A stretch of DNA of 8,535 nt from Betaproteobacteria bacterium. Lineage in GTDB: Bacteria > Pseudomonadota > Gammaproteobacteria > Burkholderiales > SG8-39. Position numbers and translations under genes: made by a program. Positions within the stretch are counted from its first letter, which is position 1. Every line of letters starts with the position of its first letter. The notes under the pieces are model-generated. The model ran no database searches and had not been told where the DNA came from. It was given only the letters and a program-made list of their open reading frames with translations. The stretch covers positions 1-8,535 of the forward strand of contig SHXL01000119.1 in the NCBI GenBank assembly GCA_009693345.1, in the 5' to 3' direction. This document shows positions 1-6,321 of the stretch, piece after piece.

Positions 1-2338
1 CGAGCTCGAGCACGCCGATGCCCCCGATCGAGGAAGCGGTGCCGCGGAAATACTTCTCCACCAACGGGCGGGCGAGCCCCACAGCCTCGAATATCTGCGC
101 GCCGGTATAGGACATATAAGTCGAGATGCCCATCTTGGACATCACCTTTTTCAGGCCCTTGCCGATCGCCTTAACGTAGTTCCTGATCGCCTTGGAGCCT
201 GACACGGCATCTCCCGGGTTCGCCGCAAGCAGGGTTTCGAGCGCGAGGTAGGGATGCACGGCCTCGGCGCCGTAGCCGCCGAGCAGCGCGAAATGGTGCA
301 CCTCGCGCACCGATCCCGTTTCGACCACCAGACCGGTCGAGGTGCGCAGCCCCTTGTTCACCAGGTGCTGGTGGATCGCCGACAGCGCCAGCAATGCGGG
401 AATCGCCACCCGCTCCCTGTCGACCAGGCGGTCGGAGATGACCACGATCGAATAGCCAGAGCGCACTGCATCCTCCGCCTGCGCGCAGAGGGATGCAAGG
501 CGCGCCTCGATCGCCTCATTGCCCCACGCCACCGGATAAGTGATGTCGAGTTCCAGCGAGCGGAACTTGCCGCCGGTATAGCGCTCGATGTGACGGATCT
601 TCTCCATCTCGTAGAAATCGAGCACCGGCTGGCTGACTTCCAGCCGCAGCGGCGGATTCATTTCATCGATTCCCAGCAGGTTCGGCTTCGGCCCGATGAA
701 CGATACGAGCGATGTAACCAGCTCCTCGCGGATCGGGTCGATCGCCGGATTGGTCACCTGCGCGAACAGCTGCTTGAAGTAGTGGTATAGCGTCTTGTCC
801 TTCTTCGACAGGATCGCAAGCGCAGCGTCGTTCCCCATCGAACCCGTCGGCTCCTCTCCGGCCTGTGACATCGGCAGCAGCTGGATCTTGAGGTCTTCCT
901 GCGTATAGGCGAAAGCCTGCTGGCGGTCGAGCAACGGCACCGCGGACTTGAGCGGCGCGGTCTTCTCGGTCTCGACCTCGTCCAGTTTTACCCGGATCCT
1001 CTCGATCCACTCCGCGTAGGGTTTGGCGCCCGCAAGTGACTCCTTCAGTTCCTTGTCGTCGATGATGCGGCCCTTTTCCAGGTCGACGAGAAACATCTTG
1101 CCGGGCTGCAGGCGCCATTTCTTGACGATGCGTTCTTCGGGAATGGGCAGGCAGCCGCACTCCGAACCCATGATCACGAGATCGTCGTCAGTAACGATGT
1201 AGCGCGAGGGGCGCAGGCCGTTACGGTCGAGCGTGGCGCCGATCTGGCGCCCGTCGGTAAAGGCGATCGAAGCGGGGCCGTCCCAGGGTTCCATCATCGC
1301 AGCGTGATATTCGTAGAACGCGCGCCGGCTTGGATCCATCAGCGTGTGGTTCTCCCACGCCTCGGGGATCATCATCATTACCGCATGCGCGACCGAGTAG
1401 CCGCCCATCACCAGCAGCTCCAGCGCGTTGTCGAACGAAGCCGAGTCCGATTGGCCGTCGTAGATCAGCGGCCAGATCTTGGCGAGGTCGTCGCCCAGCA
1501 CCGGGCTGGAGATCGCCCCCTGACGGGCGCGGATCCAGTTGACGTTGCCGCGCACCGTGTTGATTTCACCGTTGTGGCAGATCATGCGGAATGGGTGCGC
1601 CAGATCCCAGGACGGGAAGGTATTGGTCGAAAAGCGCTGGTGCACCAGGGCGAGCGCGGACTCGACGCGCGGATCCTTGAGATCCAGGTAGTACTCGCCG
1701 ACCTGGTTCGCGAGCAGCATCCCCTTGTAGCAAAGCAGTCGCGCCGACATCGACGGCACGTAGAACTCCCTGCCGTGCTCCAGCTTGAGCGCCTGGATCG
1801 CGTGTCCGGAGCTCTTGCGGATGATGTACAGCTTGCGCTCCAATGCGTCGGTCACGGTGACGCTCGTGCCGCGCCCGACAAATACCTGGCGGATCACTGG
1901 CTCGAGTTTCTTCGCCGGCTCGGCAAGGTCGGCGTTATCCACTGGCACGTCTCGCCAGCCAAGCAGCGCCTGACCCTCGTCCTTGATCGCGCGCTCGATT
2001 TCGTACTCGCAAGCGAAGCGACTCGCCGGATCGCGCGGCAGGAACACCATGCCGACACCGTATTGACCGAACGGCGGCAGATGCAGGCCGCGCGCGGCCA
2101 TCTCCTCGCGCAGGAACCGGTCCGGCAGCTGGATCATCAGGCCGGCGCCGTCGGAAAGCTTGGGGTCCCAACCCACCGCGCCGCGGTGGTTCAGGTTCTT
2201 CAGGATCGTGAGGCCCTGCTCGACGATCGAATGCGATTTCCTGCCCTTGATATGCGCGACAAAACCGACACCGCAGCCGTCATGTTCGTTGGCCGGGTCG
2301 TAAAGCCCTTGTGCCAATGGATGAAATCGCGAATTCAT
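1..2338 (-). CDS. gltB: Glutamate synthase large (alpha) subunit, N-terminal 779 codons; continues past the left edge
   Basis: GltB hydrolyses glutamine at an N-terminal Ntn-type amidotransferase domain and channels the ammonia to an FMN site that makes glutamate from 2-oxoglutarate; it works with GltD. I translated most of this stretch codon by codon and found no stop or frameshift. The start MNSRFHPLAQGLYDP leads to DGCGVGF, making Cys22 the likely mature N-terminal nucleophile after removal of a 21-residue propeptide; E. coli GltB also has a short propeptide. Further glutaminase landmarks are NHRGAVGWDP, SDGAG, and HNGEIN at residues 255-260. The amidotransferase domain spans roughly 22-430 and the central domain roughly 470-770. 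The last residues seen (VEKYFRGTASSIGGIG) lie just before the FMN-binding domain, which is outside the window along with the Fe-S region. The ATG is the first usable start, because an in-frame TAA lies at 2363-2365 with no start codon between. No clear Shine-Dalgarno sequence is visible. Usual family length is about 1500 residues, so about half is present. Confidence 0.97.
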   Translation of the reverse strand, partial: MNSRFHPLAQGLYDPANEHDGCGVGFVAHIKGRKSHSIVEQGLTILKNLNHRGAVGWDPKLSDGAGLMIQLPDRFLREEMAARGLHLPPFGQYGVGMVFLPRDPASRFACEYEIERAIKDEGQALLGWRDVPVDNADLAEPAKKLEPVIRQVFVGRGTSVTVTDALERKLYIIRKSSGHAIQALKLEHGREFYVPSMSARLLCYKGMLLANQVGEYYLDLKDPRVESALALVHQRFSTNTFPSWDLAHPFRMICHNGEINTVRGNVNWIRARQGAISSPVLGDDLAKIWPLIYDGQSDSASFDNALELLVMGGYSVAHAVMMMIPEAWENHTLMDPSRRAFYEYHAAMMEPWDGPASIAFTDGRQIGATLDRNGLRPSRYIVTDDDLVIMGSECGCLPIPEERIVKKWRLQPGKMFLVDLEKGRIIDDKELKESLAGAKPYAEWIERIRVKLDEVETEKTAPLKSAVPLLDRQQAFAYTQEDLKIQLLPMSQAGEEPTGSMGNDAALAILSKKDKTLYHYFKQLFAQVTNPAIDPIREELVTSLVSFIGPKPNLLGIDEMNPPLRLEVSQPVLDFYEMEKIRHIERYTGGKFRSLELDITYPVAWGNEAIEARLASLCAQAEDAVRSGYSIVVISDRLVDRERVAIPALLALSAIHQHLVNKGLRTSTGLVVETGSVREVHHFALLGGYGAEAVHPYLALETLLAANPGDAVSGSKAIRNYVKAIGKGLKKVMSKMGISTYMSYTGAQIFEAVGLARPLVEKYFRGTASSIGGIGVLEL

Positions 2339-2357
2339 GCGTAAGAGGCTGATTTTC

Positions 2358-2376
2358 CAAATTTATCGGCAAATTT
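2358..2376. repeat. CAAATTT direct repeat in the predicted gltB leader
   Basis: CAAATTT occurs at 2358-2364 and again at 2370-2376, so the copies start 12 bp apart. Each contains the self-complementary core AAATTT. The block is clearly A/T-rich against GC-rich surroundings and lies about 30-47 nt downstream of the predicted gltB transcription start. It could be a protein-binding site or simply an unstructured leader segment that helps ribosome entry. No known consensus is recognised. Confidence 0.3.
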
Positions 2377-2411
2377 CGCCGCGCCGCACAAAAATTGCGG
2401 GCGAACTTTGA

Positions 2412-2440
2412 AATATACTCGCGGAACTACGGGCTTACAA
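2412..2440 (-). promoter_or_regulatory. Predicted sigma70-type promoter of gltB
   Basis: On the minus strand a -35 box TTGTAA (2440-2435, 4 of 6 consensus) is followed after exactly 17 bp by a -10 box TATATT (2417-2412, 5 of 6 consensus). The expected start of transcription is near 2405, giving a leader of about 67 nt before the gltB ATG. It is the best promoter match seen between genes in this window, and it implies that gltB can be transcribed independently of aroKB. Confidence 0.65.
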
Positions 2441-2443
2441 GAC

Positions 2444-2459
2444 ACCGCACCAGTGCGGT
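2444..2459. promoter_or_regulatory. Perfect dyad between aroB and gltB (operator candidate or aroB 3' hairpin)
   Basis: ACCGCAC and GTGCGGT are perfect inverted repeats separated by only CA. As RNA this could fold with 6 bp and a 4-nt loop about 26 nt after the aroB stop. The sequence after it on the minus strand (GTCTTGTAAG) is not a proper U-tract, so it is at best a weak terminator. It ends 3 bp upstream of the gltB -35 box, with its centre near -47 relative to the predicted start. That position also suits a DNA-binding regulator. Which role applies cannot be decided from sequence alone. Confidence 0.4.
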
Positions 2460-2484
2460 CAACCGTAACCCGCCTGCGCCTCCA

Positions 2485-3564
2485 CTAGAGCCCGGCGGCG
2501 ATGCTTTCCCGGATCAGGCTGAGTTTCAGGTCACCGTGCAATGCTGCGCGGCCCAGGCCTTCGAGGAGGATGAAGCGCAGCTTGCCGCCCGCAGCCTTCT
2601 TGTCCACTTGCATGAGTTCCAGATACTTCTCCAGCGGCAATGCCGGCCCGCGCACTGGAAGACCAGCCCGCTCTATGAGCGCCTTCACACGGGCGGCATC
2701 TTCGCGGCGAAGCGTGCCGACCCGGACCGACAATTCAGCGGCCATCACCATCCCGCTCGCAACCGCTTCGCCGTGCAGCCACTTGCCGTAACCGACGCCG
2801 GTCTCGATCGCGTGGCCGAAGGTATGCCCGAAATTCAGAATCGCCCGCAGGCCGGTCTCACGCTCATCGGCGACAACCACTTGCGCCTTCAACTCGCAGG
2901 AGCGGCGCACGGCATGGCTCAATGCGGCGCGATCACGACTCAGCAATCTGTCGATGTTGGCTTCAAGCCAGCCGACGAACTGCAGATCCAGAACGAAACC
3001 GTGTTTGATCACCTCGGCAAACCCGGCGCGCAGTTCTCGGTCGGGAAGCGTGTCCAGCGTCGCGACGTCGGCAATCACGGCCAGCGGCTGGTGGAACGCG
3101 CCCATCATGTTCTTGCCGCGCGCGTGGTTGATCGCGGTCTTGCCCCCGACCGATGAATCCACCTGCGCAAGGAGCGTCGTCGGCACCTGGATGAATCCTA
3201 TTCCGCGCTGAAATACCGCCGCAGCAAATCCCGCGAGATCGCCCACGACGCCACCACCCAGCGCAACGATGACCGAATCGCGACCGCAGCGTGCGGCCAG
3301 CATCGCATCGATTACGAGGTCGAGCGACACCCAGTTTTTCGCCTGCTCGCCATCGTCGATCAGTACCGGAACCACTCGAGCCCCAGCCTGTTCGAGCGAA
3401 CGCAGCGTGCGCTCGAGATAAAGCGGCGCGACGATCGGATTCGTGATCACTGCAGCGCTTCGCGAAGCAACGTAAGGCGCATACATCTTCATATCATCCA
3501 GCAGGCCAGCGCCGATGTGGATCGGGTAGGAGCGATCGCCCAGCGTTACGCGGAGAGGCTGCAT
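2485..3564 (-). CDS. aroB: 3-dehydroquinate synthase
   Basis: AroB converts DAHP to 3-dehydroquinate, the second step of the cytoplasmic shikimate pathway, using NAD+ and a divalent metal. The 359-residue product has the normal family length. Visible signatures are the glycine-rich NAD segment ALGGGVVGDLAGFAAAVFQRG (101-121), PTTLLAQVDSSVGGKTAIN (128-146) and GFAEVIKHG (181-189). The metal ligands expected from E. coli AroB are all present: Glu184, His247 in NFGHTFGH, and His264 in LHGEAVASG. DKKAAGGKLRFIL (321-333) is a conserved C-terminal basic segment. The ATG lies inside the end of aroK (19-nt overlap) and is preceded by AGAGG at 3573-3569, a good ribosome-binding site. The gene is therefore almost certainly co-transcribed and possibly translationally coupled with aroK. 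No key residue is missing. Confidence 0.98.
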   Translation of the reverse strand: MQPLRVTLGDRSYPIHIGAGLLDDMKMYAPYVASRSAAVITNPIVAPLYLERTLRSLEQAGARVVPVLIDDGEQAKNWVSLDLVIDAMLAARCGRDSVIVALGGGVVGDLAGFAAAVFQRGIGFIQVPTTLLAQVDSSVGGKTAINHARGKNMMGAFHQPLAVIADVATLDTLPDRELRAGFAEVIKHGFVLDLQFVGWLEANIDRLLSRDRAALSHAVRRSCELKAQVVVADERETGLRAILNFGHTFGHAIETGVGYGKWLHGEAVASGMVMAAELSVRVGTLRREDAARVKALIERAGLPVRGPALPLEKYLELMQVDKKAAGGKLRFILLEGLGRAALHGDLKLSLIRESIAAGL

Positions 3565-4079
3565 AGGCCCTCTAGCCGTGCGAGGAGGTCCTTCGCAAGC
3601 GTCTGCACGCTCTGTTTGCCGGTATCGACCACCAGGTCGGCGACTTCGCGGTACAGGGGATCGCGCTCGGCGTAGAGCGCATCCAGTTTTTTCTGGGGAT
3701 CTGCCGTTGCAAGCAGCGGGCGGTTGCGATCGTGCCGCACGCGCTGCCAGAGGTGCGGCGCGCGCGCATGTAGGTAAACGACGATGCCGCGGGCTGCGAT
3801 GATGCGGCGGTTCTCTTCCGCGAGCACTGCGCCCCCGCCGGTGGCGAGTACCGCGTCGTCCAGCGCACAGAGCTCCGTAATTACCTGCGTCTCACGCGCC
3901 CGGAAGCCCGCCTCGCCTTCGACGTCGAAAATCACGGGAATGCGTACGCCGCAGCGGCGCTCGATCTCCTCGTCGGTGTCGTAAAAATTTCGCTTCAGGC
4001 GCCGCGCGAGCAGCCGGCCCACGGTGGACTTGCCCGCCCCCATCATGCCTACCAGGATGAGACTGCTCTCGGGTTTCAC
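3546..4079 (-). CDS. aroK: Shikimate kinase
   Basis: AroK phosphorylates shikimate at the 3-hydroxyl with ATP, the fifth step of the shikimate pathway. The 177-residue product has the usual length. It shows the Walker A loop GMMGAGKST (11-19) and DTD (34-36), whose last Asp contacts shikimate. It also has GFRARE (58-63) with the shikimate-binding Arg, the GGG loop (81-83), the lid RNRPLL (118-123), and Arg139 in ERDPLYRE. The start is GTG at 4079. An in-frame TAG lies four codons upstream with no other start between, and the first downstream ATGs fall inside the P-loop. A nearby ATG at 4087 is in another frame and stops after three codons, so GTG is well supported. No Shine-Dalgarno sequence is visible before it. 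aroB overlaps its 3' end by 19 nt. The gene follows pilQ, as is usual in beta- and gammaproteobacteria, but a terminator hairpin lies between them. Confidence 0.97.
   Translation of the reverse strand: MKPESSLILVGMMGAGKSTVGRLLARRLKRNFYDTDEEIERRCGVRIPVIFDVEGEAGFRARETQVITELCALDDAVLATGGGAVLAEENRRIIAARGIVVYLHARAPHLWQRVRHDRNRPLLATADPQKKLDALYAERDPLYREVADLVVDTGKQSVQTLAKDLLARLEGLCSLSA
3569..3573 (-). promoter_or_regulatory. Ribosome-binding site of aroB inside aroK
   Basis: AGAGG on the minus strand sits 4 nt from the ATG at 3564, within the final codons of aroK. It supports the chosen aroB start and the 19-nt overlap. Confidence 0.6.
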
Positions 4080-4085
4080 AGCGCC

Positions 4086-4114
4086 ATTCTACGCAAGTAG
4101 ATCCCCGGTAAGAA
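4086..4114 (-). promoter_or_regulatory. Candidate aroKB promoter positioned for a leaderless GTG transcript
   Basis: The minus strand shows TAGAAT (4091-4086, 5 of 6 matches to the -10 consensus). A weak -35 candidate, TTCTTA (4114-4109, 3 of 6), lies 17 bp upstream of it. Only six bases separate the -10 box from the GTG start codon of aroK, so transcription would begin at or next to the G of GTG. The absence of a Shine-Dalgarno sequence fits a leaderless mRNA. The -35 is poor, so this is a suggestion rather than a firm call. Read-through from the pil operon is the alternative. Confidence 0.35.
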
Positions 4115-4116
4115 TC

Positions 4117-4127
4117 GTTCCAGGAAC
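4117..4127. promoter_or_regulatory. Short dyad GTTCC-A-GGAAC upstream of aroK
   Basis: This is a perfect 5-bp-arm inverted repeat with a 1-bp centre, lying between the pilQ terminator and the aroK promoter candidate, 2 bp upstream of the proposed -35. Its spacing is too tight to fold as RNA, so if it matters it would be as a protein-binding site. It is short enough to occur by chance. Confidence 0.2.
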
Positions 4128-4130
4128 ATG

Positions 4131-4159
4131 AAAAGAAACGGCCGGGGAAAACCTGGCCG
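4131..4159 (-). terminator. Intrinsic terminator after pilQ
   Basis: On the minus strand, starting 23 nt after the pilQ stop, CGGCC (4159-4155) pairs with GGCCG (4143-4139). After one A/C mismatch, two more G-C pairs close a 5-nt loop. The hairpin is followed directly by TTTCTTTT (4138-4131). The GC stem plus U-rich tail is the classic rho-independent form and marks the end of the pilMNOPQ unit. Confidence 0.75.
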
Positions 4160-4182
4160 CTCGACGGTACTGGAAAATGGCG

Positions 4183-6321
4183 TCAGCGGCCGGTCAGGCG
4201 CTCGTTCATGATCCGCGGTGTGATGAAGATCAGCAATTCCGTCTTGTTTCGGAGTGCTGCAGTATTCTTGAACAAGAACCCGATATAGGGCAGGTCGCCG
4301 AAAAACGGGGTCCGCGCCGTTGTGAGGTTGTCGATCTCCTCGTAAATCCCGCCGATCACCACAGTGCCGCCGTTCTCCACCAGCACCTCGGTCTTGACGT
4401 GTTTGGTGCTGATCTGCACGCCGGCCGCCGTGACCGCTCCTGGAATGTCCTTGTTCACGTCGAGCGTCATGATGACGTTGCCGTCGGGCGTAATCTGCGG
4501 CTTCACCCTGAGCGACAGATTGGCCTTGCGGAACGAGACGCTGGTCGCGCCTGAAGAGGTCGCCTGCTGGTACGGAATTTCAATGCCCTGCTCGACAATC
4601 GCTTCGACCTGGTCCGCGGTCAGTACCCGCGGGCTGGAGATGGTCTTCAATTTCTGGTCGGCCTCGGCCGCCGAGATCTCCAGATTGATGAATTTGGTCA
4701 GGCCCCCATTAAAGAGAATGAGCGAAATTGCCCCCGCGTTAAAAGTGCCCGCGCCTGCTGCCGGCATGTTGACGAACGTGCCGGCGATCGTCGAAGAGCC
4801 TGCGAGGGCAATCGTTTGCCTGGCGCCTACGCTACCCCTGTCGGCGTTGCCCAGCGCCCCTCCCGCCTCGCCCACGCCAACCGCGAAACGATTGTTCCCA
4901 CCGAGGCCAGGGATGCTGGTGCCCCTTGCACTGACGCCCATGATCTCGTTGTAGCCGAGTCGCGCCCCCAGGTTGCGGCTGAAGTTGTCGCTCGCCTCGA
5001 CGATGCGCGCCTCGATCATCACCTGGCGGACCGGCACGTCGATCTTGGCGATCAGTTTGCGCACCTCCTCGAGGCGGCTCGGCGTGTCCTGCACGAACAG
5101 CTGATTGGTGCGCGTGTCCACCACCGCACTGCCGCGCTTGGACAGAATGCGCTGCGTTGCGTCGGAAAGCAGCTTCTGCACATCGGCTGCCTTCTGGTAG
5201 TTGATCTGGAAGGATTCGGTGCGCGTCTGTTCAAGCTCGCTGATTTGCGACTGCGATTCCAGCGCAAGCTTCTCGCGCGTCGCAAGCTCGTCGCGCGGCG
5301 CGATCCAGATCACGTTGCCCGTCTTGCGCATGTCGAGGCCGCGCGTCTCCAGGATGAGGTCGAGGGCCTGGTCCCAGGGGACGTCCTTAAGCCGCAGCGT
5401 GATACTGCCGGCGACCGTGTCGCTGGTGATGACGTTCAGGTCGGTGAAATCGGCAATCACGTTCAGCACCGCTCGCACTTCGACGTTCTGGAAATTGAGC
5501 GACAGTTTTTCGCCCGTGTAGCGGCCGCGTTGCGACGACTTGGACGCATCCTGTGCCACCGCCTTCACCTCGACCACAAACTGGGTGTCGGACTGGTAGG
5601 CATTGTGCTCCCACTGCCCCTTGGCCTCGATCACCATGCGCACGTTCTCGCCCTGCTGGAATGCGCTGACGGTCTGCACCGGGGTGGCAAAGTCCACGAC
5701 ATCCAGCCTGCGCCGCATGTTCTCGGGCAGCGAGGTCTTGAGGAACTCGATCACGATGTTCTGGCCCTGCTGCCGGATATCGATGCCGGTAGCGGTGTCG
5801 GTAAGATCGATCAGGATGCGGCCTTCGCCCGCGGGGCCGCGGCGAAAGTCAACCTCGCGTATCACGTGCTTGCCGTCCCTCTTGCCTTCGGCGAAATTCG
5901 TTGCCGGGCCAGTAGCGGCCGCGACGGCAGCCGAAGACAGGGTCACAACCATATTCTTGCCATCGAGCGCGACCTCATGGGAGACCGTGCGGCGCATATT
6001 GAGCACCAAGCGCGTGCGGTCGGAACCCTGCACCAGGTTCATGCTGCGCAGCTCACCCTGGCCGACGTCCTGCGCATTGCGGCCGAGTGAATTGCCCGTA
6101 CCGGCGAAATCGAACACGATGCGCGCGGGATTGGCGACCGTAAAGCTGAGAGGCGCGCTCTTGAGCGGTTCCTTGGTGGTGATCCGCACCACGACGTTGC
6201 CGCCCTGCTGGGTCACGTCGAAGGACTCGATGCTATTTGCCTGGGGCAACGCGGCCCCCGTCCAGGCGAATCCTGCAGCAAGCACGACGCACAATTTTTC
6301 CAATCGTCTGAACATAGTCAT
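4183..6321 (-). CDS. pilQ: Type IV pilus outer-membrane secretin PilQ
   Basis: PilQ forms the outer-membrane ring through which the type IV pilus extends and retracts. The 712-residue product starts with a signal peptide (basic MTMFRRLEK, hydrophobic core, likely cleavage near residue 28). Two AMIN domains follow, about 30-130 and 153-255; these bind peptidoglycan in relatives. Next come an STN/N0 domain at about 270-345 (LSLNFQNVEVRAVLNVIADF), a NolW-like N1 domain at about 368-432, and the secretin barrel domain to the C-terminus. The barrel carries KTISSPRVLT, NGGTVVIGGIYEE, TPFFGDLPYIGFLFK and LLIFITPRIM, all typical. I chose the ATG at 6321 over an upstream in-frame ATG at 6366. The 6321 start overlaps the pilP stop as ATGA, has GGAGG six bases upstream, and puts the signal peptide at the N-terminus. 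PilQ is the last gene of the pil operon and is followed by a terminator. Confidence 0.98.
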   Translation of the reverse strand: MTMFRRLEKLCVVLAAGFAWTGAALPQANSIESFDVTQQGGNVVVRITTKEPLKSAPLSFTVANPARIVFDFAGTGNSLGRNAQDVGQGELRSMNLVQGSDRTRLVLNMRRTVSHEVALDGKNMVVTLSSAAVAAATGPATNFAEGKRDGKHVIREVDFRRGPAGEGRILIDLTDTATGIDIRQQGQNIVIEFLKTSLPENMRRRLDVVDFATPVQTVSAFQQGENVRMVIEAKGQWEHNAYQSDTQFVVEVKAVAQDASKSSQRGRYTGEKLSLNFQNVEVRAVLNVIADFTDLNVITSDTVAGSITLRLKDVPWDQALDLILETRGLDMRKTGNVIWIAPRDELATREKLALESQSQISELEQTRTESFQINYQKAADVQKLLSDATQRILSKRGSAVVDTRTNQLFVQDTPSRLEEVRKLIAKIDVPVRQVMIEARIVEASDNFSRNLGARLGYNEIMGVSARGTSIPGLGGNNRFAVGVGEAGGALGNADRGSVGARQTIALAGSSTIAGTFVNMPAAGAGTFNAGAISLILFNGGLTKFINLEISAAEADQKLKTISSPRVLTADQVEAIVEQGIEIPYQQATSSGATSVSFRKANLSLRVKPQITPDGNVIMTLDVNKDIPGAVTAAGVQISTKHVKTEVLVENGGTVVIGGIYEEIDNLTTARTPFFGDLPYIGFLFKNTAALRNKTELLIFITPRIMNERLTGR

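Noticed and set aside
663..1160. A 165-codon minus-strand frame inside gltB
   Set aside because: It is in a different frame from continuous GltB and is arginine-rich, as off-frame reading of GC-rich DNA usually is. It is not evidence of a frameshift, because the GltB frame is unbroken here.
1304..2344. A 346-codon open frame on the plus strand opposite gltB, and a shorter one at 254-790
   Set aside because: Minus-strand GltB is continuous and conserved here. The plus-strand products have no recognisable features.
2436..2453. A possible sigma54 promoter for gltB (CTGGTGCGG...CTTG on the minus strand)
   Set aside because: The -24-like GG and the -12-like element are one base off the required spacing, and GC at -12 is missing. 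The sigma70-type boxes in the same region fit much better.
2395..3156. A 253-codon plus-strand frame opposite aroB and the aroB-gltB spacer
   Set aside because: It would be antisense to conserved AroB, including its metal-binding motifs, and it resembles no protein family I recognise.
4085..4087. ATG just upstream as an alternative aroK start
   Set aside because: It is in a different frame and reaches TGA after three codons, so it cannot encode shikimate kinase.
4816..6090. A 424-codon open frame on the plus strand opposite pilQ
   Set aside because: Its translation is rich in R, H, D and L with no recognisable domain, as expected from the antisense of GC-rich codons. The minus-strand PilQ reading is unmistakable over the whole stretch.
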